Positions 11,508-22,700 of a stretch of 64,000 nucleotides of DNA are shown here, piece by piece. This stretch comes from Euphorbia lathyris (Eukaryota > Streptophyta > Magnoliopsida > Malpighiales > Euphorbiaceae): assembly GCF_963576675.1 (NCBI RefSeq), contig NC_088918.1:36675501-36739500 (forward strand), in the 5' to 3' direction. The notes beneath the pieces are model-generated. The model worked only from the letters and a program-made list of their open reading frames with translations, was not told where the DNA came from and ran no database searches. Within the stretch, counting starts at the first letter, position 1. Every line of letters begins with the position of its first letter. The position numbers and the translations under genes were made by a program.

Positions 11508-12828
11508 CAAAGAATTTCTAGAACTTGATATTTTAGGGTTATGCTGGAATTTTGTAAAATTGAGGTTTTTCACAATCTTGCGAAATTATAGTTCAAATGA
11601 ACTATTGACTATGTTTAAATATGAATTACAGCTTTTACTAGGTTATATTGATTTGAGGTTTCGTTGGTTGATTAATTTTGGAATTTTATTTGATTAACGA
11701 TTGATATTTTGGAGACTTGCACACTTGTGAACTTGATTATGATCAAGTGAAGTATATACATATATACATATATGTTTTTGGTTTCAATCTATATATATAT
11801 GGAATTAAATGTTTGGTATCCATTGAGAGTAGTCCGGTATGGTGGATTTAATTTTAAAGACCATATTTAGTGAGAAATATGGCATGTGTACACAGTCTGA
11901 AGACCTATTGGGTATGGCAATGAAGTGTTGGGTAAGACCATATGGGATAGGCAATGTTAAGAGACGTCTCGTATATATTGTGAATTGTGATTTGAATTAT
12001 AAGGGGATGAACTCAAGAATGGATACAAGATTATATATTTTTGGTTTTTGGTTTCATACCTTGATCCTATTATGAACTTTAGTTTGGAGTATATTTTACA
12101 AGGTGTTGATTAAATCCTTTATAAACGGATATATATGTAGTTATATTAAGTAAAGTTGATTTTTATAGCTGATAGTTTCTTATTGAGATTTTTGTCTCAT
12201 GTTTTCCAAATGTTTTTAATGTTTTGTTTTAGGCGAAGAAGTGCAAGGTACCGAGAGGGGTACTCGATCCTAGGGCGAGGTTCGGTTACAGCTACGAGGT
12301 GCAAGTCGTCTCTAGGGTATTGCATCCATTTTGTTCATGTACATATATGTGGATAGTATACGGACACTTGAAGAACTTGTTTTTGGCAGTGTCCTTTTGT
12401 TTGGTTTGTACTGTCTACATGTAGATATATATATAATTAGCTGAAGTTGAGAATTTGTGGAATACTGTGATATGGGTTATGAGTAAGTCATAACTTGTCT
12501 ATATAGGTGATGCTGGAAAATCAGATTCGTACTTGAATCTTGTGATGCATTTTTCGACCAGATATAGGCCGAGTCTGTCATGGAGTCCTAAATGAAAGTT
12601 CTTTATTATTATCTTACGTTTCTAGGGGTTTTTGAATCGTCTTAATCGGACTCCGTATGAAAAAGTTATGCTGGAAATGACATATGTTGGTCATTTGAGC
12701 TTAACATTAGAATTTGGTTTTTGCCTGATGTTTCTCCTTATTTGAGAGATACTGCTACTGGTTTATATAATAAGTCAGTGGTAATGTCTCACCGTCTTAT
12801 CTGATCTTATTTTAGGCCGGGTTTGACA
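10943..12828 (+). repeat. 3' LTR of the gypsy element
   Basis: It starts TGTCACGTCC and ends GTTTGACA, followed directly by the target duplication GGTGG. It is nearly identical to 3900-5904 except for the single (not duplicated) 120-bp unit, a longer TA run near 11478-11505 and a handful of base changes. Confidence 0.93.
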
Positions 12829-12833
12829 GGTGG
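12829..12833. repeat. Right target-site duplication GGTGG
   Basis: Five bases identical to 3364-3368. They run directly into the LINE relic, whose other copy carries the same word at 1744-1748. Confidence 0.85.
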
Positions 12834-14593
12834 TGATCAAACAACTATGTAAAAAATACAACATTGCAACACTAACGGAAAAAATACAACATTGCAACAC
12901 TAACAACTTCACTGCCATTCTTCTTGCTCTAATTTGTATTTACGAACACATCAAATATGTTATGGTGAATTATGGGCTCTATTCCTTTGAAGTACTTTCT
13001 GGTTACTTCCTTTTTTCTTTAGCTTTTTTATCCTCTTTCCCATCCAAACCATGAATGCAAAATACGTTCCCCAAATCCTCTCAACAGGGAATGAGGATGT
13101 ATGTTGCACCACACTTTTGTGAATGAAGTGATAGGTCATTAAAGTGACCGATGACCAGCCAAGGGAGGGAGGAGCGATGTAAGGGTTTAGAGCAACTTTT
13201 AATAGGCGGAAAGACAACTTCCTTTCGGGTAACTGTAAAAGAATGTAAGATGCCAAGGATAGGCACCTTGGATGGTGATTTGGACATCTCGTAAAGTTTT
13301 TTTAAGTAATTTAAAAGATGGCTTAAGTTATTTGTTTTCCAGAATAAAGAAGCCCCACCTCTATTAACTAGATCCACATAAAAAAAACAAACCCTTCTAA
13401 TCTAGCCTTTTTTATTTGCATCAATTTTTGCTCTATTACATTTGACTTCCATTAAGAAAATAAAATTTTGCTTCCAATAGGATACAAGATCCATACATAC
13501 GAACTCAGGTTACTCATACCATGACAGTTCCAACTTAGGATACTTATGACTCCTGGCAAGCCAAGGCGCCAGAAACGCACCAATAATCCATTTTTTAAGT
13601 CACAACTTAACTTTTTGAGTTGAGTCCATCACACTCGATTGGGTTTTCTACCTGCTTACCATGCCCATTTACCACATCATCAGTTAAAGCCTCATGTATT
13701 CTCCTTTTGTTATCCACAATCACAATTCCTCTACATTTAAATTGGAATTATCAATTTCAACACTTATCCCCTCAAGAATAGAGATAGTTTCCATATCTAA
13801 TACGTTCTCCTTCCCCCAATCACGTCACTAGAAAGGCCTGGAACAAATTTGGTAGGAACCGTGATATGAGGCACGATAAACAGAGATGTCTTTGTAGTTG
13901 CACCATCACCTGGTTCACTAGTCGATGTAAACATTCATCGTCGGCTATTAGAGCAACCACCTAGAAGTCGAAATGGTCATATGCTGTGTCGCTGAAGCTC
14001 GTAACCAAGTGCCAAAGAGTCTTTCAATAGTCACTAGATTGGGTAAATCCACCAAACAAGTGCCAGATTTGTCTATAGAAAAAAACCTAAAACAAAAGGT
14101 TGTGAGTCTTTCATCTTCCTCTTTAATGTTGTAAAATGTCAATTGTGATAAAAATGTGCATATAACTGCTTACCCCACTAGAGAAATTATTAGCATCTGA
14201 TTCAATGAACTTGCCCATATAATTATCTATATTGATAGTCACCCTTTCAGACACGAAGCTAATAGGAAGTTAATATATTTGCACCCAAAAATCAGCACGA
14301 ATCAGCTGCACCTTTTTAGGATTCTTACCCTCATCCAGTTTTTTCTTTTAAGAGAAGTTGTTGCTCGTACGTCTATGAACCCCTCTTAATCACTCAATCT
14401 CGTTCCAATGGGTAGAAAAAATCAAATTGGAAAATATTTGGGCTGATGTCTGTGATACATGGTTCTCTTGTGGGTCCCAAGGATCAACCATAGTGTTTTT
14501 CATGATAGGTACTTTTATTCCATAATCGGTAAATAAATCCTCCCATCAGGCTCCAACTAGGTAGTTGTTGTTGTTGTTGTTCCTTTCCTTCAT
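12834..14593 (-). pseudogene. Degenerate LINE: ORF1 (DUF4283-like) and endonuclease remnants (copy 2)
   Basis: On the minus strand, an ATG at 14593 opens a broken ORF1 beginning MKER followed by an asparagine run. It then reads a DUF4283-like stretch with ADFWVQIY and MGKFIESDANNFS (about 14330-14180), and a zinc-knuckle-region relic ERLTTFCF with FGTWLRAS (about 14125-13980). Both are typical of plant L1-type ORF1. Endonuclease pieces follow: GGASLFWKTNN (about 13360) and SLPWLVIGHFNDL (about 13170-13130). Many stops and frameshifts show it is long dead. The RT part expected further left is missing, because the gypsy element begins at the edge of the fragment. Confidence 0.75.
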
Positions 14594-14745
14594 CACTATA
14601 AAAAAACGAGACTTAAATCTTCGTCCTCGTCCAAAATTATTTTGGTACACTTAAAATAAAAAAAACTTGTCAAAAGCGAGACTTTCTTACTGTCAATTGG
14701 CTCAGAAACCTTGTTCTCTCAACCAAGAAAGTAGTTGCATATACA

Positions 14746-15418
14746 GGGTGTTTGTTAAATGAGATATATGAGGTGAGATAAGAATAAAAAAATGAGATGA
14801 CTTATCACATGTTTGTTTAGGAGATAGGAGAATGAGACAAGAGATGTGTAAACATTTTATCACACTAAAGTTATACCTAGAGGGGTATATGACATGATGA
14901 TAATTTATTTAGATGGAAAAGTTTAATTTGTCTCTCAAATTTTATTATTTATTCTATTTGTTGTGTTTTGAAAATTTAGTAGAGTGTTCCAAATATTTCT
15001 CAAATTAATTTTAATCTTTGAACTTTTGAAAACTTAAGTTTGTTCATGTATTATAGTATAATGTCGAATGAAATTAATTAAATTTAATTTATCATCTTAA
15101 ATATATCAGTTATTCCATTTTTTCTGTTTTAAAATTTAATACAATATTACAAGTATTTCTCAAGTTATTCCATTTTTTTATTTTAATACAATGTTCCAAG
15201 TATTTCTCAAGTTAGAATAATATATTAAATTTAATTAATTCAAATCCACATCAATAATACAGTAATATACCTCTTCTATTTAAATTTTGATAGATGTAAT
15301 ATAATAAAATGAATCATTTTATATATCATACTTATCAAACATGAGATAATAAACACTCATTTTTTATCTTTATATTTATCTAAACTTTTATCTTTATCTC
15401 TATCCTCATAGAATACCC
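14746..15418. mobile_element. Possible hAT-like MITE with weak terminal inverted repeats
   Basis: The left end GGGTGTTTGTTAAATGAGAT and the inverted right end GGGTATTCTATGAGG are partly complementary. Both subterminal regions are rich in GAGATAA and TTATCTC words. The interior is AT-rich without coding potential. No target duplication was found, so the boundaries are tentative. Confidence 0.35.
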
Positions 15419-15910
15419 AACAACTGGCAGCGTTTTGCGATATTTTATTTTTTGTTAATTTACTTCAATAATCACTTTGTGTTAAAATATTTTGGTATAT
15501 ATTCTTTTTGTTTGGGTATATATTTATAAATATTTTATTTTCTAAATTAATTGTTATAACAAACCGTACATGGCCGTACATATTAAAAAAAAAAAAAAAA
15601 AAACCATAAAAATTTCTTTTTGGCATTATACATCCTAAACTAAAACTTTAAAATCAGTTACAACTTGTTTTATTGCTATAATTATTATGTTTTAATACAT
15701 ATTTATAAAAAAAACAGTTAAAACTTTAAACTATTAAAATCATAAATATAGTTGAACGAAGTAAAAAATCACCAATGGAGTCTCATAAACTGACAGTTGA
15801 AGAGGGAGGCAAATGTGTATTATGCTTGTTTTTTCATATGAATAAAAAGAAAGAAAACCCATAAGAATTAAAGTCTACTACCATTGCCAATTTGGCATAC
15901 CATACCGTTG
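15419..15910. other. Upstream region of the tail-anchored protein gene
   Basis: AT-rich DNA with a run of A at about 15585-15603. It should contain the promoter and 5' leader of the gene starting at 15911. I could not place a confident TATA box. Confidence 0.4.
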
Positions 15911-18900
15911 ATGGCAGAAGCAGAAGAAGATTCTCAGGTCAACTCTCCACTGCCTCCTCCTGTAATCTCCTTCTTCCTCTCTTCTTTTTCTGTTGTTTTC
16001 TTTTCTTCCTTCGCTTAATTTTACGTATTTAGCAGTTTCTGGAGGTCTCTTGCAAAAGCTTGGGTAAGACTTGTCGCTTTGCGTCGGGTACCAAGGCCGG
16101 ATTTGCCGTGTCCTTGCTAAACAGGAAGTTAGAAATCGGATCTTCTGGTATTTCATACATCGAAGCCATTAAAGAAGGCGAGGAACCCATAAGTTTTGGC
16201 CCCGATGCACTTCTTCTGGATTATGGCGATGGCTGGAAATTGCAGACCGTTACAGATTTGGATTTCGGTGGTAATCAGCTTCTCTTAGCTTGAATTTTGG
16301 ATTAGTTATGGATAATCTACTGACCTTTATTTAATTATTTGATCATTTATCCACAGGGGCTAGAAAAGCAGATCGCATTCGGCTGATTCCAGGACAGGAT
16401 CCCAATGTGGTATGATTTGCTTGCTCTCTTATTAATCTTTAATTTTGGGCTTGGTATGAATCCATCTTTTGACTGGATGAATGCATGGAAATTAGATGCA
16501 TTCCTAGAGTTACTGGGGAAATGGAACTAGACATATCTGGTTTTATCTTTGCTTTAGAAATATGATTTTTTTGGGGGTTTAGGAATCAAACTTATGACCT
16601 AGATCAATACACTTGAAGCAAATTCAAGACCTAATTTAAGCTGAGTAGAGAACTTTTTCACTTGACCTTAATTGGTTTCAGAAATGTGTTTTCTGGCACA
16701 AATTAGTCAGGTGAAGTGAAACATTACAGGCAGTGACAGACCCATGATTCATTGACAGGGTTGATCAAGGCCTATTGGTGCTTAATTGAATTGCTTTGGT
16801 GCTTTTACCCTAAAAAATTAAAGCTCCGTAGTGTGTGCACAAGCCCCATACTTAACCCCCAGAGCTGTCCCTAATTAGAGGTGTTCATATGCAATGATCT
16901 ATATACTACTGAACTCAATGTACAAGTTTTGAATATCCTTTGTGGTTCCCAAGAATTTGAATGCAATAAAGATCACTAGGGAATAGCTTAGTTTTGCATT
17001 GGATTTATTGAAGTTTTGAATGGCTGAGTTAAACTCTGATGAATAGTTCATCATTCATGCTGAACCTAGAGATTCTATTCACAGGATTGTAGCAATTTAG
17101 CATGGTTATGTAAATTGTATGCAGTTCAGCATGGTGCAGCACTGTAACTTTTAGAGAAAGTAACATGTCGTCTCTCCCATAAACTTCAATACTTTTCGTT
17201 GTCTGTGAAAGATTTTGTTAAGCATTCCACTGGTTCTTATAGAAGCCATGCTGTTCATACTACTAATTTTAAACTTGAGTTATCATAGAAATGATAATAA
17301 CTTACCAAAACCCAACTGTATAAATTTATTTTAGAAAAACTTTTATCAAGAGTTTCAAATTTTATTCAAAATGAAATCTAGAAAGTTTGAATCCGATAAT
17401 CCCCGATGATATGTTTCCTTGAGTTGTTAATTTGAGCTATGCTCTTATGTTTATCTTTACCTTAGTTCAAAAGGCTTCATATGAAAGTCGACAAAGTCAT
17501 TGGCTATGTTATTGTGAAGCAACCCAAAAATAAGTATTTATTTTGGTTAAGCTATAAAGTATTTAGGCAAAGACAATTTGCATAGTTGACATGACAGTCA
17601 AATGATCGCAAGAAGCATAGCAGAACTTCACCTGCGAGAATTTTGGGATTCTTTTTACCATCTTTTCAGTGTTAGCAAGAGAAGTGCTAAAGCTTCATTA
17701 TCTTGACCAATCATTTGTGCACCCTCAACTGTGCGAGAGTTGTTCTCCAATCTGTCTAATGTCTGGTTACCTATAGAGAAAACAAAAATGTTTTACGCAA
17801 TCCAAGTGAAAGTAGGATCATATGAAATTGAAAATGACTAAGGGGATTATTTAAATTTTGATAACTAAGACATACAAAAGTAGCAGTAGTCATTTATTGG
17901 AAGAAAAAGCAAAAAGGACCACAAATATTATGTATTTTATTTGTGGTCCTGTTTGCTTTTTCTTCCAATAAGAGACTAGTGCTATGTTTGTATGTCTTAG
18001 TTATCACAATTTAAACTAATCCCCTTAGTTATTTTCAGTTCCACATGATTCTACTTTCACTTGAAAAGCCTAAAACATTTTGTTTTCTCTAAAGTTAACC
18101 AGGCAGTGCACAAATAATTGGTCAAGATAATGAAGCTTTAGCACTTCTCTTGCTACCACTGAGAAGATGGTCAAAAGAAACCCAAGTTTTGGCTATGCTT
18201 CTTGCGATCATTTGACTGTTATGTCAACTATGCAAATTGTCTTTGCCTAAATACTTTATAGCTTAGCCAAAATAACTATTATTTTTGGGTTGCTTCAAAA
18301 AAATGTAGCCAATGACTTCGTCAACTTTCATATGAAGCCTTTTGAACTAAGGTAAAGATAAACATGAGAACATGGCTGAGATTAACAACTCGAGTAAACA
18401 TGTTATCGGGGATTATCGGATTCTAGATTTCATTTTGATTGAAATTTGAAACTCTGATAAAAGTTTTTCTAAAATAAATTTATACAGTTGGGTTTTGGTA
18501 AGTTATTATTATTTCTGATAGCTCAAGTTTAAAATTAATAGCATGGCTCCTATAAGAGCCAGTGGAATGCTTAACCAAATCTTACACGCACAACAAAAAG
18601 TATTGAAATTTATGGGAGAGATGACATGTTACTTTCTCTAATTGGCTACCAAACTATAGAATCCATACAACATCGTAGAATAGCATAGAAAGTGGTTTAG
18701 TATTCTGTCTACTGTTCTACATATTGCTCTCTCTGTAATCAAAACATGCTCATTGCGGGCATGCCAATGTTGAGTGGCCATTGGTTTTATGAGCTCATTG
18801 CGGGCAAAATTCCTTGGCAATGACATGGAATTTTTGTGAAAAACATGCATGTCTTGATATTCATCTATGCAAAGCATCTCAACCACCAAAGTTGATGTCT

Positions 18901-19192
18901 AAAGCATTACATCTCAGCTACTAAGGTTATTATCTATAGCATTACATTTTTTTTTGTTTAATAGCGTGATTCAAGTGTTTTTATGGCATAAACTAATGTT
19001 ATTGGCTTTTTGTTTCAGCGGAGTACCGGTAGCTCACGTCATGCAAACACAGTTCCCGAATCAGGAATCAATTTCTTGTATGTTACTAAGATATTATTTG
19101 CTTTGATATCACTTTTTGTTCTTGGAGCAGTTTTTACATTGGCACTTGAGAATCTTCCCAGAGTGATATTGTTTATTAACTCGTTTGTATAA
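15911..19192 (+). CDS. Conserved plant tail-anchored membrane protein, function unknown (4 exons)
   Basis: The exon model is 15911-15961, 16036-16270, 16357-16409 and 19019-19192, all with GT-AG introns and consistent phases, giving 170 residues. The protein starts MAEAEEDSQVNSPLPPP, with an acidic then proline-rich leader. A compact soluble region follows, starting FLEVSCKSLGKTCRFASGTK and including EEPISFGPDALLLDYGDGW. A short basic linker (ARKADRIRLIPGQD) comes next. The C-terminus holds a single hydrophobic segment (about residues 135-155, ILFALISLFVLGAVFTLAL) and ends ENLPRVILFINSFV. The lack of a signal peptide and the single C-terminal membrane span suggest tail anchoring, possibly to ER or organelle membranes. 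I do not recognise a named family. The last intron is 2.6 kb and contains a large inverted repeat (17151-18641). Its transcript runs towards the CAT gene, whose stop codon is about 570 bp downstream on the other strand. Confidence 0.85.
17151..18641. repeat. Long inverted repeat (arms about 0.7-0.78 kb) inside an intron
   Basis: The left arm (17151-17927) and right arm (17938-18641) are reverse complements with scattered differences and small gaps, separated by only about 10 bp. The outermost matching word is TTAGAGAAAGTAACATGTC and its complement. The centre reads GGACCACAAATA with its inverse after the loop. The whole structure lies in the last intron of the tail-anchored protein gene. A transcript could fold into a near-perfect hairpin. 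It could be a foldback transposon, but I found no target duplication. Confidence 0.9.
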
Positions 19193-19764
19193 TATATCCC
19201 TCAATTTATGGGTGTCATGTTTGAATTTTATTCCAATATTCTTATTTCTCATACCCACAATTGTGATGATAATGAAGGAATAAGCAATGGTTCCTTTTTA
19301 GGCCTTTTTATGTGCGAGGGAGTGCTTGCTATATGGATGTTTGAGTGTTGCCGTTTATATATAATACGGTTTTGATGTGTAACCCGAAATTATCACCCCT
19401 TGTTTCTGTATCATACCAAAACATTTCATGACCCCTCATGAGAGGGGTGCATTTTTTAGAATTTTTGGCCTTAGCCCACGAATGGCATTGATGTCTATAT
19501 TCTTCAGCAGCTCTGCTTGCAGAGCATTAAGAGAAGTAAAAAGAAAGAAAAACAATCATCTTCGATTGGCAAACTATTTACATCGTTTGGTAATATAAGA
19601 AAATAATATATACAGGACTGATATCAATAGCAATATTTGTTGCCATAATAATCAAACACATTTTGAATATGGGGAAGCAATAAAGAGGAGAGGAGTGAGT
19701 GGGTTAATTCTATCATACAACAAAGAGATTCTGTTGTAAGAACCACATTGAATCCACCTGCATT
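19193..19764. other. Convergent intergenic region between two gene 3' ends
   Basis: This 570-bp stretch separates the stop codons of two convergent genes and must hold both 3' UTRs and polyadenylation signals. There is no coding potential. A transcript overlap between the two genes is possible. Confidence 0.5.
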
Positions 19765-22700
19765 CTAAGCTAAATTATCTCTACAGCTGCTGTAAATTTC
19801 ATTAGCGTGAGCTGCAGGCACATAAACTGCATCTACCAGTGTGCTGTGTCTCCGCCCGTACAATGCATAAACAACCATTCCGATTAGGAGCCAGATAGAA
19901 ACACGGGCCCAGGTGACACCCCTGAAAGCTCAGACACAGATTAGACAAGGTTAGAACAGAAAATGAAAACTAAAACATGGAGTAGAAATACAGTTTAAAG
20001 ATGAAAAAAATTCCATGCCCTGAACAAAAATGTGTATTCAAACGAATTCTAAAACATGCAAAAATAACTAACAATAACTTTTGAAGAGCAAGAACAGAGT
20101 GCAGATTGGTTACCCAAAAGTTCTGAATTAAGACTCACCCGAGATTAACCAGCAGGTATAGGTTGATGAGAATGCAGATAATTGGAAGGAGAGGAACAAA
20201 TGGACAAATAAAACCTGAAAATGATGTTATTACTTAACATTAATTATAAACAACATTTAAAATACTTTTCATAAGCCAACGATAATAGTAATGGATAAGC
20301 ATCTTCCGAGGATACTAGATTGGTGCATAATATACAAAATTAAGTTAAAATGAAAAATATGCTTACATTTAGGTACAATACATGGGCGGATTAAAGAGTT
20401 CATTTTACTTAAATCTCATTTTACGTTTACAGATATCGTTGAAAATGTGGCATTATAGCTCATGTGATTAGCACATCTCAACAGAGAATTCTTTGCATTC
20501 GTAGTATTATGTCTAAAAAACAAGTGATGTCACAGCATGAAGCCAATTTGAAGGAAATAAGTTAAGAATCCTTTAACTAGGCACATACGACCAAAGGTCT
20601 GAACATGTAAAAAGAACTTGCAACATTAAATTTCTTATAAAGAACTGCTCCGAGTTTTTGCACATGACATTACCGGTACATGAGTTGAGATATTTTGAAA
20701 TCTAACCACCTAGAAAGTCTTCCAAGATAGATAAAGTTATTGAATTGGAAGTAATACAAGCTAAAGAAGCACATACCTCCAGAATGCCCAAAGCTGTGCC
20801 TAGCATCATCTTGTTCGATACATGTAAGCACACCCAAACCAAACAGAAGTAGTAGACCACCAACACCACACAATGTAAAGCGAAAAGGCCTGATGGAGAG
20901 GAGATCCAAAAAAATATCAATATTATATCTTGAAAGAAAAGTAAAGCTAAATACTGTAGCCATCAATCCACGGCAACAAATGAGTCCTCTCACATCAAAT
21001 GAGCACCACTTTTAATGTACAAATTTTACTAGAAAAACGTTTGTAAAAAAATGATAAATAGAGATCCTAAACCAACCTAGGTAGGCTCAAATCTGTAGCT
21101 GCATAAGTAAGAATAAATGCCCCTATGCATGTAAATGCTATGGTCCAACCAGCAATTTTTCTTCTCTTCTCCTTCAGGAAATCTGAAAAAATTAAAAGAT
21201 ATAAGAGGATCAGAATAGCAGAATCATAATGGTAAAGCAAGAATAGGTAAGTATTGCTAAAAAGGCTTAAAAAATTTCTATGAATTAAATTTAGGACAAG
21301 AAAAAGAGCTATTGTTCAATACCATCAGCAATCACTCCATAATAATATAATCTAAAGCAGCTCAAAACGGTAGAATGTTTTATCACAATGAACAAAGAAA
21401 TTTCTCTTACAAAAGCCTATAATTTTTGTATAATAATCTTCCAAATGCTAATTTTCAAAATTGGCTAGCTTAACCCCATATTTTAGTAGATACAGTATGA
21501 ACATAGCATATGCAAAATAATCAAGCATTTCATAAATAGCCACTGATATCTTATATGCGCACATGGATTGGGGAAGGAGGTGAGTCTACATTCGACAAGG
21601 GTCTTCATATTTTAATTTCAGTAAATTTCAAACTGAAGTATGAATCTTGCAAGGAACTTACAATTGCCTTTGGCTACTTGTTTTACAAGTTTAGAATATT
21701 CAACTGTAGCTTTCTTCTTGCCTAACAAAGGCAAAGTGCTTGAAGTACAAGCACTAACCTCGGACCTATCACTCTTAATATCCTTACTACTTGCACTGTA
21801 CTGCAATGACATGGAATCAATTCTATCCTGAAGAGAGGATGGTACTGGCACCTCATCTGGTGGGACATATCTCAGTATCAATACAGAAATTGCTACCATG
21901 GTGAAAGCAAGAAGTGTGCCGACACTAACCTGCACAAAAATGCCACAAATTAAGAGCCTTTATCAACATTGCATTAAAATAGATTATAATGCCAAGGGAA
22001 CAGTAACTTGAGTTGCAACATAAAAACACAGTTTAAACCTCACTTTTTTGAAGATAAGAACTTAAATCCTCAGTTTTCAAAACTTCGACATGTTAATCCG
22101 AGACTGGAAACAGGAAGAAGAATTTTATCATTGAAATGTACAACTCTGTATTTCTGGACTATTTAAAGATGCAAGAGCTTCTTGAGTATCTTATATCAAC
22201 AAATACCCTAAAACCAATATCCAAGTATATGTCAAGTTACTTGAGGCGTTACCATGCAATCTATAAGGCCGATTGAAGAACACAGATATTTCAATCAAGA
22301 GCAGTCACATTTGGTAGTATTATTTCATGTATATGCTAATGCCTGTTCTCACAAATTGCAAAGCAACTAATCCCAGCACTATAAGATTGTGAAAGCTAGT
22401 AGTAGCTGTGATTCACCATTGGCAGGCCAGACAGAATATAAACATCGTCCAAAGTAAAGTAGCAATTTCTTAACATCCTATTCTAAAAAGTAAAGGAATG
22501 ATGTTTAAGATTTCCTTTAGGACAACGATGGTAACACAAATAAGGAGAAATGAGATGTCCACTCTGGTATGGTTATTTGTGCAAGCAGTAAAGTATCTTC
22601 CTTATTATGCATAGGATGGTTTCACAATTACGAACAATTAACAATTATTTACTCACATATCTATTAATATCTTTTCCAGATGTCAACTTGACTGAGGTTT

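Larger units (their letters stand above)
3369..12828 (+). mobile_element. Compound Ty3/gypsy retrotransposon, Tekay/Del-type chromovirus
   Basis: The outermost ends are a TG-starting LTR fragment at 3369 and the CA end of the 3' LTR at 12828, flanked by GGTGG on both sides. In order it contains an LTR remnant (3369 to about 3416), the 3' end of a pol frame (3430-3851), a full LTR (3900-5904), a primer-binding site, a gag-pol region (6054-10894), a polypurine tract and a second full LTR (10943-12828). This is the layout LTR-internal-LTR-internal-LTR with most of the first LTR and first internal region deleted. The pol order PR-RT-RNaseH-IN and the chromodomain-like C-terminus place it in the chromovirus group, probably Tekay/Del. 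Both pol tails and both full LTRs are almost identical, which points to a recent origin. A stop codon and a frameshift in pol make it non-autonomous as it stands. Confidence 0.93.

Noticed and set aside
15878..16156. 92-codon minus-strand frame
   Set aside because: It is antisense to exons 1 and 2 of the tail-anchored protein gene, which splice cleanly on the plus strand.
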